From NCBI GenBank assembly GCA_002435875.1, contig DIVN01000127.1:1-7348 (forward strand): a stretch of DNA of 7,348 bases, given 5' to 3'. Below, in pieces: positions 1-6,201 of this stretch. Below the pieces are notes generated by a model, which saw nothing but the letters and a program-made list of their open reading frames with translations, searched no databases and had not been told where the DNA came from. The first letter of the stretch is position 1, and each line of letters begins with the position of its first letter. This DNA comes from Anaerolineales bacterium UBA6131. Lineage in GTDB: Bacteria; Chloroflexota; Anaerolineae; UBA2200. The translations under genes were made by a program, and so were the position numbers.

Positions 1-1113
1 GTACAATAGAATGCCCATTGCTGAAAGGCGCAGCAGAGCAATGTAAGTCAACCAATGCGGCTTGCCACCGGCCTTGAAGACACTACCCATATTCACAGCC
101 AGGGAACGAAGCAGGCCGTAGACGCCCAGGATCTGCAGAGGAACAACAGCCGGTGCCCAGTTATCGCCATAGAGCGTGGCAACAAAAGGCTGCGCAAAGA
201 CAATTGTGCCAACCGACAGTGGAACAGCCAACAGCGAGACGTAGTGCAGGGTCCGCAGGAAGGCCGATCGTAGTGCGCCAACGTCGTTCTGAATCCTGGA
301 ATAGGCAGGAAAGAGCACCTGACCCACGATACGCGAGATATGCGTCGCGGGGACGTTTGCCTGCGTGTACGCATAATCGTAAAAGCCCAGCGGCTCACTG
401 CCCAACACTCTTCCCACAAACATATTATCCAACTTGGTAATGCCAAAAACCAGCAAGCTACTCCACACCATGTGCTGGCCATAGTCAAGCAACTGCCTCG
501 CTGTGTCTCGATCCAGCCGCAGAGTGGGACGCCACCATGGGACAACGACCCATGCCAACGCCGCAGTCAGCACAGACTCAAGCAGTCTGGCGAATACTAG
601 ACTCCAGACACCCCAACCCATAAGCGCCAACAGGATAGAGACGATGCCATTAACGACCGTAGGGACCAAGTCTGGCAGCAGTCGCTGGCGAAAGGCCAGG
701 TTTTTGGCCAGTAGCGCGAGCTGTACCTCTCCCAGAGCCGAGATCAGTATATTGACGGACAGGGCGCGAACCACGTTGGTCAAGTCGGGTGTGCGGAAGA
801 AAACCGCCGCAACCGGGGCCAACAGCAGTGTGAACAAGGTCAAGGCAACGGCAACCAGAAGCAAGATCACAAATGTTGTGTCCGCCGCCTTTCGCATGTC
901 GCCTTTGTGATAGATCAGGGCGGATGATAGCCCCATCTCTCTGAACATCTGCAGCATGTCGATGACCGTGTAAGCCATCGAGATCAGCCCGAAGGCCTCC
1001 GGAAGCAGCATGCGCATGAGGATGTAACGGATGACAATCCGGAACCCGTTCTTGACGACGGAAGCGACACCGACCCAGAACATGCCCTCGGTAGCCTGTC
1101 GTTTCAAGGTCAT
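1..1113 (-). CDS. Oligosaccharide flippase, MOP superfamily (PST/Wzx-like), partial: C-terminus beyond left edge
   Basis: Reading the minus strand from ATG at 1113-1111 gives 371 codons with no stop before base 1, so the gene runs off the left edge. The product is a polytopic membrane protein of the Polysacc_synt family. These proteins flip undecaprenyl-linked oligosaccharides or similar lipid-linked glycans across the cytoplasmic membrane. Visible family features are the amphipathic start (MTLKRQATEGMFWVGVAS), hydrophobic helices near residues 12-30, 40-55, 80-105, 115-135, 150-170, 172-193, 215-235 and 288-312, the segment around 228-250 (KLDNMFVGRVLG, then GFYDYAY), and the VGQVLFPAYSRIQ segment at 263-275. 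Full members have about 430-500 residues and 12-14 helices, so roughly the last quarter is missing. The start overlaps the methyltransferase stop (ATGA), implying translational coupling. The family call is strong; the substrate cannot be read from sequence. Confidence 0.9.
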   Translation of the reverse strand, partial: MTLKRQATEGMFWVGVASVVKNGFRIVIRYILMRMLLPEAFGLISMAYTVIDMLQMFREMGLSSALIYHKGDMRKAADTTFVILLLVAVALTLFTLLLAPVAAVFFRTPDLTNVVRALSVNILISALGEVQLALLAKNLAFRQRLLPDLVPTVVNGIVSILLALMGWGVWSLVFARLLESVLTAALAWVVVPWWRPTLRLDRDTARQLLDYGQHMVWSSLLVFGITKLDNMFVGRVLGSEPLGFYDYAYTQANVPATHISRIVGQVLFPAYSRIQNDVGALRSAFLRTLHYVSLLAVPLSVGTIVFAQPFVATLYGDNWAPAVVPLQILGVYGLLRSLAVNMGSVFKAGGKPHWLTYIALLRLSAMGILLY

Positions 1114-1811
1114 GGAATTGGCCGTTCCTTCCGACAGACCATCACAAAGTCTCGTGAGAAGAGGCTCGGCCAGCGATGGGCAAGCCAGGTATATGCCCTG
1201 CGCACGCGTCGGGAGCGTACCAGCGTGGGATAGAACTCCCGTGCCCAAAGGCTTGCGCTGCCGTCGACATGCACCACGCGCAGACCGCGGTTTTCACAGA
1301 GAAGTCGGGCTTCCTTCACCGTGAAGAACCGGATGTGCAACATGTCGGTTGGCGAGTTGGCCACATATGGGAAGCGTCCTGTCAATACCCACCAACGACA
1401 CAACCAGTGCCCCATGTTGGGCAAGCAAATGATCAGGGTGCCGCCGGGGCTGAGCACACGCGCACACTCATCAAGGGTGCGATCCGGAAAGAAGCGGTGC
1501 TCGATCATAGAGTTGGATACAACGACGTCAAAGGTATCGTCGCCGAAGGGCAGCGGTTGGGTGTCGACATCCACCTGTTGTGCCGGGATGCCCTTTGCCT
1601 GGGTTCGCTCTACCGCAATGGCCGAAAGATCCGTGCCGGCAACCCGAGCACCTCGCTCTACCATCATCCGTGCGAGCACGCCTGGACCACAGTCTACTTC
1701 TAGGACACTTGTACCGGGTTGGATTCGTTTTGCGATTAACCCAAGACGCTCCAGATCGAAAGTATCATCTGCCTGCCGCCAGTAGTTGTCGTAAAAGTCG
1801 GTGAGGTTCAT
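1110..1811 (-). CDS. Class I SAM-dependent methyltransferase (Methyltransf_11 / MetW-like fold)
   Basis: This 233-residue cytoplasmic protein has the Rossmann methyltransferase layout. Motif I is VLEVDCGPG at residues 36-44 (SAM-binding loop). The acidic end of strand 2 is GTDLS at 59-63 (Asp61 expected to bind the ribose). Motif II/III is QPLPFGDDTFDVVVSNSMIEH at about 85-105, followed by LDECARVLSPGGTLIICLPN at 113-132. The later PNMGHWLCRWWVLTGRFPY and HIRFFT segments recall MetW-type proteins and methyltransferases found in glycan clusters. The C-terminal third is rich in Arg and aromatic residues, perhaps for membrane proximity. Its ATG overlaps the radical SAM stop by four bases, and its own TGA overlaps the flippase start. 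Methylation of a sugar or lipid-linked glycan is the likely role by context; the substrate is unknown. A role in methionine synthesis is unlikely because no met genes are near. Confidence 0.9.
   Translation of the reverse strand: MNLTDFYDNYWRQADDTFDLERLGLIAKRIQPGTSVLEVDCGPGVLARMMVERGARVAGTDLSAIAVERTQAKGIPAQQVDVDTQPLPFGDDTFDVVVSNSMIEHRFFPDRTLDECARVLSPGGTLIICLPNMGHWLCRWWVLTGRFPYVANSPTDMLHIRFFTVKEARLLCENRGLRVVHVDGSASLWAREFYPTLVRSRRVRRAYTWLAHRWPSLFSRDFVMVCRKERPIP
1125..1132 (-). promoter_or_regulatory. Candidate ribosome binding site for the flippase
   Basis: The minus strand reads GGAAGGAA here, inside the end of the methyltransferase gene and about 11-12 bases before the flippase ATG at 1113. 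The spacing is slightly long. The ATGA overlap with the upstream stop suggests that terminating ribosomes could also re-initiate. It supports this ATG over Met11, which has GAGG only two bases upstream. Confidence 0.45.
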
Positions 1812-3286
1812 GGCTTGCTGTCCCCCAAGGAACTACTGCGGGTAAGACGATCCGACGGCTGACGATTGAGCAACCGATCTCTGAGGCGGCCCAAGTGGCG
1901 CAGAATGGAGCGGGCCTTCAGCGAGTTGCCACGCATCAACCAGAGCAGAAGCTGGTACACGCGGTACTTGGGTGGACTGGTGTGCTTCATCTGTAGCTCT
2001 AGCTTGAGCTGCTCGAAGCGATCGTAGGCGCGCTCCAGTTCGGTCTGTGACAATGTGGGCAGGTGTAATACACTCTTGCGCTCATAGTAGCTCTTGAGCT
2101 CAGCGTCTTCCGCGAGGTAACCTTCGCGCACGCAGGTCTCGTAGAGCTCAGTCATGGGATAAGGATAGAACACCGAGAACTGCATACCTGCGGGTTTCAG
2201 CTCCCGGTTTAGCGCGATGGTCTCATCGATCATCGCTGCAGTCTCGCCCGGAATGCCCAGCATGTTACAGGTATACACATCCAGGCCATATCTGTCAGCC
2301 AAAGCGAAGGCCTGTCGGATCTGCTCATTGGACATGGTCCGCTTTAGAACCTGGGCGCGCAGCGCTTCGTTTCCCGACTCCAGCCCAATCCTCACTCCTC
2401 GGCAACCCGACTTGGCCAGGCATTCAACCAACTCTTCATCCGTGATACGCTCTACTCGAGTGTTTATCCAGTATGGGTACTTGAATTCCTCACCATAGGC
2501 CCGGCCAAAATCGAGGGCCCATTCTCGATCTAGCGTAAAGACATCATCCTGAAAGTTTAGCACCTTGATGCGGTATTGCGATGACAGCTCCCGAATCTCC
2601 GTGAGCAGGTTGGCGACACTACGCATGCGAACATACTTGCCCAGACCGCGATACCGCTCTCTCAGGCCAGGATTAGAGCAATAGGAGCAGCCGTACGGGC
2701 AGCCTCGGCCGGCCATCATGTCTACCCAGCCATCGTTGGCCGCCAGAATCTCGCTAAAGCTAAACAAGTCTCGATCAGCAAACGGCAGGGTGTCCAGGTC
2801 ACTAAGCAGGGGGCGTAAGGAGTTGCGAACATCACCTTCAGGACGTGAAAACCACAGGTTGGCAATCGAGGAAGGGTCACGCCCATCTTGTATGAACGTC
2901 ACCAGATCGAGCAAAGGGTATTCTCCCTCACCGACGCATAGAGCATCGAACACCCGTGAACCCAGCACTTGCTCGGGCACGAGAGTCGGATGGGTGCCTC
3001 CCACGACAGTTAGGGTCGCCGGCAAGGCGCGCTTGAGCCAGGCTGCACAGCGCACCACATACGGGTACTGGTTCGTCGTCGCCGAAAAGGCAACGACGCA
3101 GGGATTGAGTGCCTCGACTTGCGCTACGAAATCATCCGCAGTTTGCTCTCTCTCGAGGTACAAAAGGCTGGTCTCGTGACCCGCCTGCTTGAGCACGCTT
3201 GAGAGGTAGCCCAATCCATGGTAGTACTTGCGGGCGCCGTAGTAGTCCACACCGCCAACGTCTGGGTAAACCAGGCATATCTTCAT
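1808..3286 (-). CDS. B12-binding-domain radical SAM protein
   Basis: This 492-residue protein has the two-domain layout of cobalamin-type radical SAM enzymes. Residues 1-135 form a B12-binding-like Rossmann domain (start MKICLVYPDVGG, HGLGYLSSVLKQAGHE at 23-38, VVGGTHPT at 94-101, VGEGEYPLLDL at 118-128). The usual DxHxxG cobalamin-ligand motif is absent, as in many radical SAM cobalamin enzymes. The radical SAM core follows, with the cluster motif CPYGCSYC (Cys196, Cys200, Cys203), then the NFQDDVF segment at 244-250, GLESGNEALR at 301-310 and MLGIPGET at 342-349. Residues about 395-492 form a helical, basic C-terminal extension (YDRFEQLKLELQ, then RSILRHLGRLRDRLL). Such enzymes methylate unactivated carbon or phosphorus or rearrange carbon skeletons; sequence alone does not tell which. 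It starts 80 bases after the hydrolase and overlaps the methyltransferase by four bases. No clear Shine-Dalgarno precedes the ATG, but the start fits the family. Confidence 0.92.
   Translation of the reverse strand: MKICLVYPDVGGVDYYGARKYYHGLGYLSSVLKQAGHETSLLYLEREQTADDFVAQVEALNPCVVAFSATTNQYPYVVRCAAWLKRALPATLTVVGGTHPTLVPEQVLGSRVFDALCVGEGEYPLLDLVTFIQDGRDPSSIANLWFSRPEGDVRNSLRPLLSDLDTLPFADRDLFSFSEILAANDGWVDMMAGRGCPYGCSYCSNPGLRERYRGLGKYVRMRSVANLLTEIRELSSQYRIKVLNFQDDVFTLDREWALDFGRAYGEEFKYPYWINTRVERITDEELVECLAKSGCRGVRIGLESGNEALRAQVLKRTMSNEQIRQAFALADRYGLDVYTCNMLGIPGETAAMIDETIALNRELKPAGMQFSVFYPYPMTELYETCVREGYLAEDAELKSYYERKSVLHLPTLSQTELERAYDRFEQLKLELQMKHTSPPKYRVYQLLLWLMRGNSLKARSILRHLGRLRDRLLNRQPSDRLTRSSSLGDSKP
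1821..1826 (-). promoter_or_regulatory. Ribosome binding site for the methyltransferase
   Basis: The minus strand reads GGGGGA nine bases before the ATG at 1811-1809, a good purine-rich Shine-Dalgarno match within the last codons of the radical SAM gene. Together with the ATGA overlap it supports Met1 as the start. Confidence 0.55.
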
Positions 3287-3366
3287 ACTCAGCAGCTGCG
3301 TCCATTTCTATGTGCCAGGTTGCGCATTGCGTAGAGGCTACAACGAGTGACGACCATCTGTCCTCA
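3287..3366. other. 80-base intergenic gap between hydrolase and radical SAM genes
   Basis: This is the largest non-coding stretch in the window. I see no stem-loop followed by a T run on the minus strand, so no intrinsic terminator, and no well-spaced -35/-10 pair. A short imperfect inverted repeat (CGCAATGCG on the minus strand, near 3322-3332) is too small to interpret. Read-through from the dockerin genes into the glycan genes is therefore possible, but an unrecognised promoter here cannot be excluded. Confidence 0.5.
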
Positions 3367-6198
3367 TTATTCCCGCTCACCTCGTGTGCCAAAGTTCACT
3401 GCCAAGAGCGAGAAATCGTTGATATTGACCAGTCCATCACGGTTAAAATCGGCCCTCTCATCATGCGCGGGATAGAATCCCGTCGCCAGAACGGAAAAGT
3501 CGCTGATGTTGACCAGATCATCGTTATTGGCATCACCCTCAAGCAAGAGACCGAAATCTAGCTCGGTGGTCCCTGAACTCAGCGTGACTCCGCCGATCAG
3601 GCGGCTCAGCGACCGATCGTTCTTAACCGAGATGTCGAAAACGCCAGGCTGGAGCCCATCGATAGCGAACCGGCCCGAGTCGTCAGTCACAACAGAGTGG
3701 ACGATATCTCCGATTTTGACGCGCAACGCTGTGATCCAACGTGGCCCCGGAGCAGCAGGGCGGCCCTGCAAGGTTACGGTGCCTACCAAAGCACAGGCAA
3801 CAGGCGTCGCGGTCGGCGTGGGCGTAGGCTCTGGTAGCATGTACCATACCTCCAGCCGCGGACGGCGGATGGCTTCTGGCGAATTGGAGGAGGCAAGACT
3901 GTAGTGCGTGTTCCCAGACCCGACCAACGGCCCCATCAACATCAAACCTTCATTAGCGGTGTCTCCTGACAACCAGCGGCTTACCAGGGACCTAACATTG
4001 AATGTGGCGACGGTACCTGGATACAGCAGCTTCTCATCTACTGGCGTAGGCACGTAGTCTGCTCCCGGTGCTGTCCAGGCTTGTGTGTGATAGGCATCGT
4101 TCCAGTTTGCCTCAAGGTCTGCCCACGACGTCAGCAACTGATACGCCCCAACGTTGATACTGGAGGCGCCTGCGAGCGCATTGAGATGGAGGTGTACATG
4201 TGCTTTCTTGACCACCGCCTGTTGAGGTATGGTGCTAAGATCGAACTCCAGCAAGCTGCGCAAGCTCCTGCCAAAGTTCAGTTTGAGCGAGTAGTCGGAG
4301 CCAAAGTTGCGCGTCGGATCGTACTGGTAAATGTAGGTGTCTTGCACACCCGCATACTCGGGATCTGGCTGAGAGTGCTGCTGCAGACTGACCTGGATCA
4401 ATTCGGGAGCCGCAAACGGATATATCTGGTACTGGTGATGGACTCCTCCCGCAGCATCTCGTTCCAAAGATACTGTGAGGCGGCCGTTCACAGGTATGAC
4501 TCCCTGCCGCAGGACAAAGTCACCCGTCGTCTCGTTGTAATCCTCGATGGTGTACGATGCTCCCGGGTCCAAACCAACGTCAGAAAGGTGAAAACTCACG
4601 TCAAGCGGAAGATAACCGCTCTCGTACAGGCGTCCGTCCTTCACCGTGGCAGAAATGACTTGCTGCCCTGAGTCATAACTCGCGAGCACCGCGCTCCAGC
4701 CTTCCCGGAACTTGCCCGTCCAGGCCTTCTGAACGATGCTGATCCAGTAGTAGTCCTTATCCTCATCCGCACGGATCATGATGTCTGTAGGACTGGCATT
4801 GAGCACATAACTGGACATCCACTCCAGGCCATCGAAGGTGGGGAGCGCATCAGCATGGCCGCCATCGTGCCATACGGCCTGCTTGTTGAAGGATGCAGGA
4901 TCGTAGTACTCGGACATTTTCTGGTAGAACTTTTCCGACTGCTCGAAAGGCACCGCGGTATCCGCGCGCCCGTGCACGATGGTCATCGGCACGTGCTTCA
5001 GATTCTCGGTCATGGACCGCGCAGAGCGACGCTGCCACTCAACCGGACACTGTCCCGGGCCTTGCGGAGGACAGCCAAAGTCCAGCGAGATCAGACTAGA
5101 CAGCCGCGAATCCCACTCCCCTAAGTCCGTAGGCCCAGCCCAATCTACGACCGCGGCAAAGACGTGGGGGTACTTTGCCGCCATAGTCGCGGCAACCCCT
5201 CCCCCGGTAGAAAACCCGCTCATATAGATCCGATTGCTGTCTACCGCAAAGTGCGACACCATGTAATTGATAGCATCCATGATGTCGTGCTGGTTGGGGA
5301 GTGATGCTGTCCGACCGCGCCAGGGATCGATGAGGTTGCGCAAATTCGGGCTGAGCACAAGCCAACCTCGTTCGTTCGCATCAGCAGCAAATCGGTAAAG
5401 GTCTTCCCATTTGCGGTCTTCGTCAGTACCAGCTATGGATACCAGCAAAGGCACTGGCTTCCCAGGATCGTAGCCAATGGGCAGCTGATACTTTGCGAAT
5501 CGAGAGCTGCCGTCATGGCTGCTGGTGAAGTCAAAACGCCCGATCAGAGTCTGCGTAACCTCACCTTGCAGTACGAGTCGCGCCCCGTAGGCAACCCAGT
5601 CATCCGTGACATCGGCATCGTTGGTGATACTGATATAGTTCCAGCCATTGATTACTATGCTCGAATCACCTAGAGAGTAGGCTACGGTTTGGCCGCCTAT
5701 CCCATATCCCTGCTCATCGCAACGGCAACCCGTGCTATAGGGATCATCATCAACCTGGACAGCAAGGTGGCCGTTGACATACACGGAGTGATGCTTGTTG
5801 GGCTTGACACCGCATGAAGTCAGCACCAGAGAGGCAGAATCCGGCTCGCCTTCCCAAATGAAAAGCATCTTGGAGGAAGCAACTCGTACCTCACCCACTC
5901 CACCATCGATAGACATACAGGTGGAAGCCTGAGAGGTAATGACATTCATGGCGGAGAGCGGAGCAGGCCCTGTTAGCGATCCTGGGACAGTACCATGAAG
6001 GTTCCAATTTCCGTCCCAGGAAATCGCGTCAGAACGCTCCGGAGTGGGTCGCAGCATGACAGACGAATTGTCCGCCGCATCCGCCGATCCGCCCGAAGCA
6101 AGCAACAAAAGCATGCAGCCAGCGCATGCCGCGCCGATGATTGAAGGAAGCAGCAGTCTCTGGGTCAAAACATTCCGTCTCACCACAGTATTTGCCAC
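3367..6198 (-). CDS. Secreted modular esterase/depolymerase-type alpha/beta-hydrolase with DNRLRE, CarboxypepD_reg-like and dockerin domains
   Basis: This 943-residue exported protein starts with GTG. Residues 1-41 look like a Sec signal peptide (VVRRN, then a hydrophobic core at 15-34, ending SADA-AD). Residues about 60-215 form a Cys-containing beta-sandwich (Cys94, 129, 158, 160). Residues 220-467 are an alpha/beta-hydrolase resembling PHB-depolymerase/feruloyl-esterase-like enzymes: nucleophile GFSTGG with Ser330, acid Asp413 in HGRADTAVP, and His448 in DGGHAD, so the triad looks intact. Residues 470-595 form a second beta-rich domain. Residues about 600-785 match the DNRLRE type (DTYIYQYDP, then LEFDLSTIP, SWADLEANWND and RPRLEVWY). 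A PTPTPTATP linker at 791-799 leads to a CarboxypepD_reg-like domain (802-885) and a dockerin (888-936). Both calcium loops are complete: Asp889, Asn891, Asp893, Asn897, Asp900 and Asp917, Asn919, Asp921, Asn925, Asp928. It probably cleaves ester bonds in an extracellular polymer; the substrate is unknown. Confidence 0.92.
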   Translation of the reverse strand: MANTVVRRNVLTQRLLLPSIIGAACAGCMLLLLASGGSADAADNSSVMLRPTPERSDAISWDGNWNLHGTVPGSLTGPAPLSAMNVITSQASTCMSIDGGVGEVRVASSKMLFIWEGEPDSASLVLTSCGVKPNKHHSVYVNGHLAVQVDDDPYSTGCRCDEQGYGIGGQTVAYSLGDSSIVINGWNYISITNDADVTDDWVAYGARLVLQGEVTQTLIGRFDFTSSHDGSSRFAKYQLPIGYDPGKPVPLLVSIAGTDEDRKWEDLYRFAADANERGWLVLSPNLRNLIDPWRGRTASLPNQHDIMDAINYMVSHFAVDSNRIYMSGFSTGGGVAATMAAKYPHVFAAVVDWAGPTDLGEWDSRLSSLISLDFGCPPQGPGQCPVEWQRRSARSMTENLKHVPMTIVHGRADTAVPFEQSEKFYQKMSEYYDPASFNKQAVWHDGGHADALPTFDGLEWMSSYVLNASPTDIMIRADEDKDYYWISIVQKAWTGKFREGWSAVLASYDSGQQVISATVKDGRLYESGYLPLDVSFHLSDVGLDPGASYTIEDYNETTGDFVLRQGVIPVNGRLTVSLERDAAGGVHHQYQIYPFAAPELIQVSLQQHSQPDPEYAGVQDTYIYQYDPTRNFGSDYSLKLNFGRSLRSLLEFDLSTIPQQAVVKKAHVHLHLNALAGASSINVGAYQLLTSWADLEANWNDAYHTQAWTAPGADYVPTPVDEKLLYPGTVATFNVRSLVSRWLSGDTANEGLMLMGPLVGSGNTHYSLASSNSPEAIRRPRLEVWYMLPEPTPTPTATPVACALVGTVTLQGRPAAPGPRWITALRVKIGDIVHSVVTDDSGRFAIDGLQPGVFDISVKNDRSLSRLIGGVTLSSGTTELDFGLLLEGDANNDDLVNISDFSVLATGFYPAHDERADFNRDGLVNINDFSLLAVNFGTRGERE
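3391..3861 (-). repeat. Diverged tandem-duplicated gene segment, copy 2 (linker, CarboxypepD_reg-like, dockerin)
   Basis: This is the partner of the segment at 6268-6735, in the same order and orientation, at the 3' end of the hydrolase gene. Conserved pieces include PVAC, GTV-LQGRP, the GDAN-DD calcium loop, LATGFYPA, RADFN-DG and DFSLLA-NFG. Divergence is strongest in the middle of the CarboxypepD_reg-like domain. Confidence 0.75.
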
Positions 6199-6200
6199 CT
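6195..6200 (-). promoter_or_regulatory. Candidate ribosome binding site favouring an internal GTG start of the hydrolase
   Basis: The minus strand reads AGGTGG, eight bases before the GTG of codon 5 (6186-6184). The GTG of codon 1 (6198-6196) lies within this motif and has only a weak GAGA upstream. Codon 5 is therefore a credible true start, giving a 939-residue protein whose signal peptide begins VVRRN. The two choices do not change the predicted mature protein. Confidence 0.4.
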
Positions 6201-6201
6201 G

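Noticed and set aside
93..545. Minus-strand 150-codon frame with a hydrophobic look
   Set aside because: It is a shifted frame of the flippase, which reads without stops through the same bases and matches its family. This frame has odd Cys/Trp/Arg-rich composition.
1176..1703. Plus-strand 175-codon open frame
   Set aside because: It is antisense to the methyltransferase, whose motifs are clear. The plus-strand protein has no recognisable motif.
1110..1811. Calling the methyltransferase metW
   Set aside because: The PN-GHW segment is MetW-like, but the partner metX is absent and the neighbours are glycan-type genes, so a gene symbol is not justified.
3301..3366. Possible promoter (TTGTAG ... 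CATAGA on the minus strand)
   Set aside because: Spacing is about 25 bases and both hexamers are poor, so it is not supportable.
3132..3392. Minus-strand 86-codon frame bridging the 80-base gap
   Set aside because: It overlaps the radical SAM start in another frame, has no ribosome binding site and has low-quality composition.
3805..3832. Short tandem DNA repeat
   Set aside because: It is the codon pattern of the Pro-Thr linker (PTPTPTATP) in the hydrolase, not an independent repeat element. A similar one at 6690-6715 has the same explanation.
4081..4671. Plus-strand 196-codon open frame
   Set aside because: It lies antisense inside the hydrolase gene and its protein resembles no domain. 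The minus-strand reading there is the DNRLRE and beta-sandwich region.
6076..6198. Hydrolase as a lipoprotein (Cys25 and Cys28 in the leader)
   Set aside because: Both cysteines lie before or inside the hydrophobic core, so no proper lipobox exists. The leader ends in a normal SADA-AD cleavage site.
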